Below are positions 22,925 through 34,300 of a stretch of DNA of 64,000 nucleotides, in pieces. The stretch covers positions 19,654,001 through 19,718,000 of the forward strand of contig OU612065.1 of NCBI GenBank assembly GCA_914767715.1, given 5' to 3'. The notes below the pieces were generated by a model, which did not search any database, was not told the DNA's origin, and saw only the letters and a list, made by a program, of their open reading frames with translations. A program made the position numbers and the translations under genes. This stretch comes from Membranipora membranacea. Its lineage: Eukaryota > Bryozoa > Gymnolaemata > Cheilostomatida > Membraniporidae. Numbering within the stretch: position 1 is the first letter of the stretch; the number at the start of each line of letters is the position of its first letter.

Positions 22925-23998
22925 CTTACAGTTTTAACCTCCTGACCCTACAAAGTCTGTTTCAGGGCAAAAACACCATTATAGATTCAAATTGTGCTTT
23001 CTTGGTTAGCTAATTGGTACATTGAACTGGACTGGAACCATCAGGAAAATTTGATTTACCACGCCCTTCAACTTCCAAAGTTTTCAAAATGCCCTTGCCC
23101 ACAATGGTGGAATCATTTTGCATCAAAAACACTGTCAGACAAGAAAACGAAATCACTATCATCTGAAATCACCAGTTGCATTATTCTGGGGAACAGACTT
23201 GCTCTAAGTACAGTCCCAAAGTTCCACATAATGTAGAGGAGTAAATGCTTGCTAGCAAGAGTTCAGTTTGACTAGTTTGGGGAGCAAAGTAAATAGGTGA
23301 GTAAATATGTCAAATGGGCGTCTTTTCTCCCACAATTATTTTACTCCTCAGGGGATCAAATTTCTGCTGTCGAAGAAACAGATTATCAGGAAATAGTGAC
23401 TCATTTTGAATTTTAACGCATCAGCGGCTGAGGAGTTTTGGAGCTAATCTTCAATATGTTTTCAAAAAGAGATCAAGGATCTAACTTGTTTGTATGAGAA
23501 TTGAGTAGTTTCTGAGAAAAAGGACCAGCAACATAAATTTTAAGGATGGGATGTCAGTTGAAGGGAGTCCAAATTAGTTAATAAAACCAATCTAATTTGA
23601 TAAAAACCTAAATGTGAATGTTTGTTGGTAGGATAAAAGCTCAAAAGCTTTTTTTATAAACAGATCAGCCGAGTCAACAACAGGAAAAAATTGGTAGTTT
23701 TCTCAGGGCACAACAAACACCCAACTACCAGGTAGTGCCCAACTAATGGTTATCAGAGCCACAACATGAACCTAAATGTCCCCATGCTTAATGATTTGAA
23801 TGATTTATTTTGTTCTAGGAGGTTGTGAACTCTCATGAAAACATCAACAAAGACCTGGATCCTGGAACGTTTCTTAGCGAATATGTGAAGCCTTTTTCAG
23901 GGACCCAGCCATTCAACTATTCCAGTCAGAGAGATTCGGACCCACTGGACAGATATGCGATGCTGGCCTGTTTGAACAGCTACGGAAACTTACTGTAG
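16752..23998 (+). CDS. Varp/ANKRD27-like protein with VPS9 domain, lacking ankyrin repeats
   Basis: VPS9 domains are exchange factors for Rab5/Rab21-type GTPases on endosomes. Exons: 16752-16802, 17451-17553, 17733-17769, 18473-18567, 18702-18742, 18898-18954, 19335-19433, 19638-19795, 20229-20328, 20602-20715, 21082-21124, 21431-21465, 21982-22082, 22659-22764 and 23819-23998 (stop TAG). They sum to 1320 nt (439 aa) in one frame. The start resembles ANKRD27: NPFY, then a hydrophobic VLCIPVASSIQ segment. A helical middle follows (about 162-247, FVHHHTFDHIF), then VPS9 (about 268-362) with TDDLIPVL (304-311). Human ANKRD27 continues into ankyrin repeats; here a stop follows about 75 residues after the domain. 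The VPS9 Tyr and Thr that contact the Rab appear as Phe346 and Ala349. Loss of the ankyrin half is seen; any change in Rab activity is inferred. Confidence 0.85.
16972..17101. mobile_element. Fold-back (MITE-like) element in intron 1 of the Varp-like gene
   Basis: Arms 16972-17030 and 17040-17101 are about 60 bases each and roughly 85% complementary by eye. Both carry AGAACAAGTT, a GTGGTGGC or TTGGTGGC block and GATATTGCAAAAGTC. The short spacer (about 10 bases) suggests a strong hairpin. Minus-strand open frames over it are by-products of the palindrome. Confidence 0.8.
19210..19248. repeat. GAGTTGTCC-type hairpin in Varp-like gene intron
   Basis: GAGTTGTCCTCTTTTTGTAC faces AAGGGTGAATAACTC, an imperfect stem of the same class as at 13332. 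Confidence 0.5.
20753..20766. repeat. Poly-C tract
   Basis: A run of about 13-14 C in an intron of the Varp-like gene. Its length is prone to sequencing error. Confidence 0.8.
22900..22924. repeat. (AT)n microsatellite
   Basis: About 12 AT dinucleotides in the last intron of the Varp-like gene. Confidence 0.9.
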
Positions 23999-24385
23999 GA
24001 GCTGCTTCTATGCAGTACCATATTTATCATTTTGACATTATTTTTAGTTATTCTCTCTTGATAATTTCATGAGCAGATAACCGTCAAAACCATTCCAGCA
24101 ATCGTTACATCTAAACAGTATTTTTTTACATTTATATTCCTGGTTGTGCCAGCCAAGTGTTGATTTAATGTACACATGTACTATTATGTCTTCCCCTGTG
24201 CCAAAATATATTTTCTTATCCGATTTTTACAGACTCGCCATTTTCATTATATTTTTATGGTTAGCTTGCGTGGGTTTTTACACTCACTGCACTCAATCAA
24301 TTCTGTTGATCATGTTATGAATATCAAGGGTACTCAGGATATTTCTGTTAATCCTCTCTGTTTTAGGCTACCATGCATTTTTCAG

Positions 24386-24514
24386 ACAAGTGCGTTGTGT
24401 TAGAAGAGGTTCACAAAGGACAGATCAATAGGACAATCAATATGTTACAGCATCAGTTTCGCCTTGGGATAGATTTGATCCGAAGCTTTATTTACAGTTT
24501 TAAATGCAGTTCAG
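24386..24514 (+). other. Exon-like open stretch downstream of the Varp-like gene
   Basis: A 129-base open stretch lies between an acceptor (tttttcag) and a donor (gtatga), entering and leaving in phase 1. It encodes a plausible helical peptide (QINRTINMLQHQFRLGIDLI). It lies about 390 bases after the stop of the Varp-like gene and I found no partner exons. It may be 3' UTR, an alternative terminal exon or a chance open frame. No family recognised. Confidence 0.25.
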
Positions 24515-24565
24515 GTATGATCGAATGAATGACAACAAAATAATACTCACAAAGCGAATAACAAC

Positions 24566-24571
24566 AATAAA
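24566..24571 (+). terminator. Candidate poly(A) signal of the Varp-like gene
   Basis: AATAAA about 570 bases after the stop, in sequence convergent with the TMEM132 3' end. Confidence 0.3.
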
Positions 24572-25357
24572 AAATTAAGCCAAGTAAAATATTATTTTGA
24601 AATTGTATTAATAAATGGTAAGTTATGAATTAATTGGCAAGTTGACTGGTAAGATATACTAATACAAAACAGAGCATGGCTCCCAAGGTGACAACAAAAT
24701 TTGTTTTTAAATTCACCCAAGTGGTTTACCATCTTGATGATTTATAACAAACGTTATGAGTATTTTCTGAGGATATTTTGCCTAAACTACTAACAGAGAA
24801 ATAAATCAAACTCTTGTAGGCACCATTGACATAAATAGAACTTATCTAGAAGTGTCAGATATCAGAACACGGTAATCAGACGCCAGAAGCCATGTAAGTT
24901 CAAGCTTCATCGGGTCTTTCATCTGCAAGCTCTCAATATTGAAATTAAAAATGAAAATCTAAGAGAATATTTGTAAATCATATTGAAAAATTAAGAAACG
25001 TTATGAACACAAAGTTGGCAGTATCAGCTGGTTTCAATTGTAATAATTGTAGTAATATAATAAATATATGATAATTTGATTACTATATAAATATATAAAT
25101 TGGCGCAAATGCAATTATTATCACAAAGATTCAGTTGGTGCTGCTTGTATTGATTCATAAGCTGTGTATGTCCTCAATCCCAATGGTATCAGAATCACAA
25201 TCAGGGGAATCGAAGAGCAAATATATCACAATGTAGCTGTGGCACAATATCATACATATCATTGGTGTAGGTGTCTATGTATGAATGAAAGTAGTTCATC
25301 TTTTCTAAACGTTTAGCAGGAAGTGATACCACTGGCAGTGTCAACAACTAACAATTA
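24572..25357. other. Convergent intergenic spacer
   Basis: AT-rich sequence between two genes whose 3' ends face each other. It presumably holds the TMEM132 3' UTR. No other feature seen. Confidence 0.45.
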
Positions 25358-28300
25358 TTATGCCACACTTTCACGAAGATTATCAAACTGCTCTTGTGTG
25401 AGATTACCTGTTGATGTGTCTAGGTCTACTTCATCATTATCATTCATCTCATCCATAAAACTGCCCTCCTCTTCATCGCTGTGTATTATGAATGATTGAT
25501 GGCACTCAGGGTCACATTCAACCTCTGATGATTGTCTTCTCCTACTGCGTGTAGAGGACACTGAATGTAGACTGAAATCCTCACCCAAGTCGGAGAGCTC
25601 AGGCTCTACGAGGCCTATGATTGGCTGATTGCGTGAGGCTGATGATGAGTAGAGTTCATCCTCTTCACTGTCAGACAATTCAGGCAGGTTTAGAATGTGT
25701 CTAGGGTTCACAGTGATCCTTACACTACACTCGGAGCCTTTGTAGGTACCTGAGCTGCGTTTAGACCTGGTCGATTGTAAACTGTCACTGCGAGAGCATC
25801 GCTTCTGAAAATCTCTCTCACTCAAGAATTGTTCAGGTTCGGTGCTAACAGCATTTTCTTCTAAGGTTGACTTATTCAGCCAAACCCATCCACTGTCGAC
25901 TTTTTCACTGCCGACAGAACTAGCCATGCTCTCATTTTCTCGTTTGTTCTGTCTAGCCATGTACACCAAGCAGTTAGTCACAAATACCGAGGCAACAACT
26001 CCTAAAACTCCCATCAGCACAAACATACCCGTTTCTAATGGAGTCAGACCACCGTCACCATTGCTGTCATCATTGATGGTCTCAATTTTGATTTGTTGGG
26101 GTTTGTTTATACCAGGTTTGGTCTTCTCCACCCTCCCAAAGTTCTTTGTAACTGATTGTCTGGATTTGTCTTTCTTGCCCCACAAATTAAACCGGTGACT
26201 GTTCCCTTCGCTTCTATAAGCTGCGTCATTTACAAATTGCCCTGCAAGTTTAGTTACATCAGATTCAACATACACATAGCCTATAGATAGATATCGGGAA
26301 GCTTTCTTCTGGCATAACTCATCCATATAGAGAGTTATTTTTAGGACTCCGCGCCCGCTGCCAACGGCTCTGACCGGTATATACCTGTAACATAAGAAAA
26401 AACTCAAAGTTAACCTCATGTGATAACTCTCAACAGGTGCCATATGATATCGGTCTGTCTAGAATCAGACACAAATGGGGCCAATTTTCAAAGCGTCTAT
26501 AATTGTTTTACTTCGATGTGTGAGTGGGTGCAACTTCTGTCTTAGTCAGTAAACATTGGGCTAATTGGGCTTATTCCAGGGTTGTTCAGCTCAGTTCTCT
26601 CAAACCGAAAAAAGAAAGCTGGTAAGAGTCATGCTAGAAAATCCAAGGTTCACCAATAACAGTGTAAGCATACATCATCATCTATCAACAAAGCATATAT
26701 AATGTATCATCGAGGTCGGCCATTCATTCAGAGTCAAATCAAGTTTAATCACTCCTGTAAACTGCTACAGAGGAGGTACACACATGTGAACTTTCCAGGA
26801 TGTCTCTCAAGGCTCCAGCCAAGCGCAATGTCACAATCTCAAGGATGAAAAACAAATATTTTATTTTCTTTGCTTGTAAGAAGAACATAACAGTATGACG
26901 CAACGTCTTTCAAGGTACCTGTTTTGGTAATTGTCAGATGGTAGAATGAGAATAGTGGGAGTTTCATTCTCTATCTCGATTCGGTAATTGTTTCTATCAA
27001 AGGAGGCGAGAGGAACGACTTGTAGATCCTTGAAGTGTACCCACAGTTCCAACACTCCTTCCTAAAACAGAAAAGTAAGTTACTGATATACAGATGAATA
27101 CTGTATACAGGACCGTAGTTAAGAAAAAATGGTAGGGATGGAAAAATCCGAGGCGAGAACAAACATCACCAGGAGGGGTGCTGAATACTCCTCCCAGAGA
27201 ATTTTAAGGCATAAAATTATCGAAATCCCAGAGGTGCCGATTCTGACATGGATCATTCAATTATAGTGTTTTTATGCCACTGCATTTAGCTTTCTAGGGG
27301 AGGCAGTGCCTCCCTGCCTCCCTTTGAACTACGGGCCTTATTAGATGTACATACTCTGCATTTTGCTGACAGCAACACAAACATTGGATTGACCTGTGGA
27401 TGTCATATGCTATGCTAAAATAATCATCAGTGCTCTGAGGAAAAAATAAGTGTTACATGAACAAGACCTTTCATTCTTCTAATTCTTAGGTAATCAGGGT
27501 CGAGCTGTGTTTGTGCTTATCATCGCTTGTGCAATAACATCTCTAGAACAATGGATCTTCTATTCATGTGTTCAATATTTATCGAAGCAAAGGGCCCAAA
27601 ACATCTTCTTCAATGATGAACATTTGCGCATCAAATCCAGGTCAGAGTGGAGATAATGAGCAACAGCCAGATAATTCTTCACTGCAATCAATCCCTGAGA
27701 TTTCACAATTAATTCAAGAAAAAAGAAGCTCTTGTATGTATCTGGATGCAATATTGTTATTGTTTGCAAATGTTACAAAGCATTTCTTAAAAAATTGTGC
27801 CTTTATGTGGCAAAGCCAATTCTAAAATGTCATAATGACCACCCCATACTGACTACACTTTATTGTCTCTAGGTACAACTGTCTTTGATTCTGGTGCATC
27901 TATATTATTTGTCATTGCTTAGGGCAGTGGAATGTTAGTTGTGGCTTTCGCAGTATTTTTTCATAACCATAATGTCATGAACCAACCCCTAAACATAATA
28001 TTGTATGTGATGGCTTCGGTGCTTTTTTACTGGCAACCAGTACAAAAAAAAAGAGTCTATCAAGTTTCGTACTAAATATCTAGATTCGTACCCCTCAGAC
28101 CACTTATATATTGGAAATGCATCAGGTTTACTCGATTGTAATGAGCTGGATCAGTGCAGTGCGTCTCAGACACGTTTATTGATTCCATGTTTATATCAGA
28201 ATTTGTAACCTATCCCAATCCCATGGAAAAGCGGTGAATATGTCAATTGTCAAGAAGAAAACCTAGGTTCTCGGTCAAACTGATATAATAATAAGTACAG

Positions 28301-31300
28301 CCATTTTGCAGCTGTGCTGTTACATGCACTTGATTTCACCATTGATTCAAGGTAATTAGGGGTCATCTGAAACACCTATAGAGCCTATGGCATTGAGCTG
28401 ACCAAGAAGAAAAGGAATTTCTGTCCCCCCTCATTAGTAGAATGGGTTCTTTGGAAATTCATGATTTACAGCTACACACACTTTGGTGCATCATTCCGAG
28501 TTCCTACCCTCATTTCCCCTAAACACCCTAAACTAAAAAGGTGGGTAATATCTGTGAAGCGCCATGAAAGTTTGACAGCAACCTCCTACTTACTTGATAG
28601 TAACAACAGTGCCCAATAACATCTACACAGAGCTTTCAGTTATTTCTGCAATATTTTGATATTTAGTATCCTACAAACAATTGTTCTCAGGCCAAGAAGT
28701 TACAATCAAAAACCACTTTTCACCAACAACACACTTGATACCTACCGGTAGTTTGTCAGAGAGTCGCCTGTCATATGTGTAGCTAGCTGTGAGCAGACCA
28801 GGCTGATGACTCTTGCTCACTGCCATGTTCACATCGCTGACAAAGTTACCACTGATCATATCTACACTGGTCTTGCTGGCCGTCACTTTAATGTCTGTAG
28901 CTGCTAGTTGTATGCCCTCTGTGGTAACAACCTAGCAAACCGGGAGGAAAACTTTTTTTATTAAAGCAAAAAATCATGTTTTATGGCAGGGGCGATTGGC
29001 TCTCCCCCTATCCCATTAAATATTTCAGGGAACAAGGGGGAGCCTAATCATGTATTAGGCTGTGATAAGAGCCACACTTCAGACAACAAAACCATCAGGT
29101 TTTCAGGTTCAAACCCAATTCATATTTCCACTTGCCAGTTCAAAATTTCTGTGAGTATGCAAGTGAACTTGTTGAGACAGGTCAAGAAGCTATTACATCA
29201 CTGTAATCAGCAGTTTGTAAGGAAAACTTAACAGTTATCAAGTTCTTTCTTCTCTTTGAAACGATTGCCCAGAATGAAATTAAGGATGTCTCAAAAATGC
29301 ATCGCTCAGCTCAAGGGCAGTCTGAAGGTGGATGTGAGGTACGAAGTTAAGAAGTGAGCACACAACACTATTAGTGAAACAGGCCTGTTAACCATCAGAG
29401 AGAATGCTCAGCGCTGGCACTTTGAGATAAACACAGGCCAACAGCCTCAACAGTAATAGTGTGTATAGTTTACATTGGTGGGTATCGGAATCATAGAAAT
29501 TCAGTATAATTACAACAAGGCATGCTGATCAGCCTTATCTTAAGTATTACAGTCATCAGCGCAGCGGAGTCGGAAACCGAACAAGTCTAAATTATAAGCT
29601 ATCTTATCGGTACACAGCATGAAGCTATCAATTTTAAGTTCATGTTGTTAAGATGAAAATACAATTTCCATGGAACACAATGGTCGAGAACCATTGTGAG
29701 CGCTGCGCTCTCATGGTTACGAAATTCTTTTTCCTGCTTCATGTTGTCTGCAAACTAGGAAACTTAGCTAACCTAAATTAGAAATTCAGTTTTGAAACCA
29801 AATAAAATCTGCAGAATCATAATCACCAAAATATTTCATGGAACGTCAACAATTTGGACAAGTCAAAAATTCCTCCAAAATTATAACCTTGTGGCAGTCT
29901 TGAGGGAAGAGTACATAAAAGATTCATCTCATGACAAAGAGACTTCAAAACTCGGCATTGGTTAATCTCTAATCATAGAAAGATCACAGAGCGGCCGATT
30001 CCCGACTAACTATAGATATTATACAGATAGCATTCAACCACAGGGCTTGTTCTGTTCCGCTCTCACCTTAACTGTTGCTTTCCCAGGACTGATTCCTCTG
30101 AGCAGACTACCCTCATATCGAACAACGTCTCTATCTGAGGTCTGCACAAGATGTCTTACATAGCCTGTGATATCAGCGAACACTTCGACTTTACCTCCCC
30201 TCATGTACACGTCCCGTCTCTGATGTACAGTGTAGAACTTAGTGTACACCTGCACATCAGAGGTCTGGTACTGTAGGTCAGTGCACTCCGTACTTTCTGC
30301 TCTTGCATCATTCCTGGATAAAAAAAAAACAATATAGTGACGTGGCATTGGGCGTATATGTTCAGAGAAAAGTTTTGCCCCAACCGGATATCCGATAAAA
30401 TAAACTCTCAACTATTAGAATGGTTCTGGTCTTTTTACCGTGAGTTCTTTTGAATTCTGATTCGCTGGATTTTATGACCAACGATACAATTTAAAAATTA
30501 ATCGTAAAGTTATTTCCATAAGCAGCACAAAAACTAGGTTATGAGTTTATATACATAATAAAAATGTAACTGGCACTTCATACTCAGTGATGGTATGTTG
30601 TGATAAAGCAGAGGAAATTTTAGAGTTTTATCTTGATATAAGAGCTCCCTGTTTCGACAGAAAACAAACCACACCATGTACTGCTAACTTTGCAGTATTT
30701 GCAACTCGTAACACCATTTTTTAAGCCTATGGGCATGACTATTTTCATTATTATTGCTGCAGCCCCTGGTTGGTTTATGGGTTTATCGTGGCATGATTTA
30801 TTTTATACAGATTAATATGTCAAGTAAATATTATACTGTGGAAATGCAAAGGCTATGAAGCAGAGTAATTTATTGATTTCACATATGGTAAGTGGCTTAA
30901 TATCTGTGTTAGAGCCGATTGGAATCTGCAATCCAATAGAAGGCTCAGCTCCAATTCTAAGCATCAACCAATCGGGCACTGATATACCCGGCCTGAGTTT
31001 TTCACTCAATTGCAGAGCCTGACTCTACTCAGGTTGTTGAAGCAGCTTCAAGTTATTTTTTGCCCACTTGAGTACAAATTTTTGTTGTTGAAATATAAGA
31101 GTGAAAGTACTAGATTTATTGTCTATGCTATGATGCATGATAACCTGGGTTACATTGTAATCAGCTGAGGCAGGCACGAGTTTCCAAGTATTGATTGAGA
31201 GTATAATTTAATACACTCCCTGGACTGCAGGGACTGGACTGCAGGTTGACCATACAGCCCTAATTAGTACAAGGTGATGGTCTCCCCTCATTCATTGGTG

Positions 31301-34300
31301 GAATAAGGAATATTCAATTAAATTCTTCATATAGTAGTTTAAAGTCTCCCCATTGTTTTGGGCACTGGACACAGTTTATACTACTAACAAAATTTTTGCA
31401 TTGAGATGAACATAACTTGTTTTGATCACACACCTTATATGAAAAATCCAATGACAAAACAGCACCCATGTCATTCATACGTCAGCGTCGGGTAAATGAC
31501 AAAAGTGATATAATGAAAGAAATGTCATGTAATGTTTTCTTTCCCCAGGGTATACCCTGTAAAAACATAGTGTTTTCTAGCCTAAGGTTGTCTACGTACA
31601 ACAACTTTACAACACCCCATAAGTATTCCCATATTGGTCTGGCAAAACATCCTGTATGACTGAGACCGATAGCAGATAGCAATGTCTATACCTTGGTATA
31701 AAATACACCTAACGCATTGTGTCTAATAATATCCCGAAGCTATCTGACAAAAATCATTCGTGACCCAGTCTGTCCAAAATAGGCAGCAATAAAAACTGAA
31801 ACCCTGACCAATAGACTAAGGTTTATTTATTAGCTAGTGAACATTCATTAGGCTGTAATGTTTAATCAATGATTTGTACTATTCAAGGTATCCAATCTTA
31901 TGAATATATCTCTGTACTTTTTTGTGCAAAAGCAAATAATTGATCAGCAAAAGTAGGCTCATGGGAATTGCTACATCACTTGACAAGATATTCATAATCA
32001 AATAGTTTCACTACTGTAGTTAACTACTTATCTGTTGTTACGATCAGTTATGGGCCAATCTGAAAAAATTCAATTTCCTAAACCAAAGGCACACATTATA
32101 GTAATTGCCCATGAGTTAAATTAAGAATTAAATTATGTTGACCGAGAAGGAGTCGTGAACTTCATTCCCCAATCCCCTCTCGAAAAAAATCGCCAGACCC
32201 TCAAACTCACCCCCTGCACACTAAGTTGCATGTCCTTTAATGTTTCCAATTGCATTTTAAAAAAACAAATTTATAAGAATTACAATCAAAAAGAAAATTA
32301 GGCTTATTTTATTGGCTCAGTTGTTGTTATATGTTTTGCCTACAAGTTTATCAAAATATATATCTGCCAGATTACTGGGCTCAGCAGCATTCATCTATAC
32401 AGCTCACAATCACAAATCGCTAACTCACGTTTCTGATCTGACTTTCCAGCTCTTGATCTCGCTCAGCCTCTCATCCGATAGTTTGATGAACATTTTGACA
32501 TCAGGATACCAGATTCTGACATCTACGCTGTGTCTGATTGAGGCGTACTCAAACATGATGTCGACAATCCCTGGGTCACTTCCCTCTCCGCTTAGATATA
32601 TCATATCACATAACTTTGACACCTGAAATAAAAAAATAGTACACGGTTACTGAGCTGTGGATTGTGGAGATCTTGGACATCTGGATTATATTGAGGCACC
32701 TCAGCTGAAATTCTCTGACTGGGAAGTTCAGGGCAGCTTTCACAGTTGATAAAGCATAGAGCACCAAATAACACGAAAACCACTGCCTGAACTTTAACCA
32801 TTAGGCTTTTGTCACATGTTTGATGATTTGTAGTAACCCCTGAATATGACTGTATTGCCATGGGTAGATATGTTTCTGTGCTTTAGGTGGTATACTTATT
32901 TATTAGATGTATTGTGGTTTCGATGGATATGAATTTGTCTGAGGATTGATGGCGGGTTGTTGGTATTTTTGTGTAATAATCAAATTTCACTGCACTTCGC
33001 ATATTAATGAGATGCCAAAAAATAGGTCTACACCACTACCATCAGGTCAATAATTTAAAAAATTTTTCAATTTTAATTCAATGATTGATTGATATCGGAG
33101 CTGTGTAATAAAGTAACCAGACTCATGGTGTTTTCGTTTTTTTTAAACTTTAGTTGACATAGAGTACAGGGGTTCCAACTTGTATCACTTCTAGGTCAGT
33201 AATTTTCTAACAATGATTGATCGTTTATTGGAGCTGTAGCAAAGAAAGCCACCTTTTTGTTCGTTTTTTAAAACTTTTGCTGACATATTGCATTGCACAG
33301 AAGTTCCAACTTCTGTCACAATATGTCATACAGGAGCTGACGTTAACAGAATGACATCCGAAACACCTGTCATCTGGGAATCACGTACTAGGTACAGCAT
33401 ATGCCTTGATCTGAATTCTATGTAGTAGTTTTTACAACCTGTTACATAATTTATAATTATTTATACATCTTCATGGAGTGGTGACTCACATCGTCTGCCA
33501 GCCAATCCAGGCTGTTATAAACATAATTAACAACTCAGTGGAGAGATGGTATCTGACTTAGGCATTTCAGTAATCAGTACCCAGATCTGACGCTCAGAGG
33601 AAACATTGATTCAAAAATAAGCAGAAATTTATCTGGCAGCTGCTGCCAATAGCTGATTCATCTAACAGGCACAGATTATGCTGCCATAATACTGCTGCCA
33701 TAAGACTGGGGTCTAATTCTGGGGTCTTATTCTGGTTTATCAAACCAGCATTGTATGTCAGCCGCCATAACCAGTCATAGGAATCGAACATTTGCTCTGT
33801 CATTTGTCAGAGCAGTTTCTTCAAGGAATAGTTGATGGCTAATGTTTGATGAAAAAACTTATTATCTAACCAGCTTTGTGTGTCAGCCTTGCCTTATCAC
33901 AGCGGTACTTTTTTGCTTTGAGGGTAGTGTCAGCCACCATAAACAGTCATAGGAAGTGAAAATTGGCTCTGTTAGTTGTCAGAGCAGTTTTTTGTTTTGT
34001 CTGAGCATTATCTATTGACGGTTGGTTATATCGGTTCGCTTATCATTTGCTCTGAAGAGAGTTCAAAATAAATTGCATCTTATCTTGGTGAGCAGTGCAA
34101 GTTGGGTTGAGAACAGCACAAGTCTTTGATTCTATCAGTGAACCTAAGCACTAACTGACTGTTGCATAACCGGAACCCTGATTTATTGAGCCCTGAATAG
34201 CTTTTTGTTTGTACATTAAGGAGAGCACTTTTTCTCCGGACATATTTCATTCATGATAAATATTCTAATATCTTCACCAGAAATCGATTAAATCTGACCA

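Noticed and set aside
25842-26198. 118-codon plus-strand open frame
   Set aside because: Antisense shadow of the TMEM132 last exon, which has clear family similarity on the minus strand.
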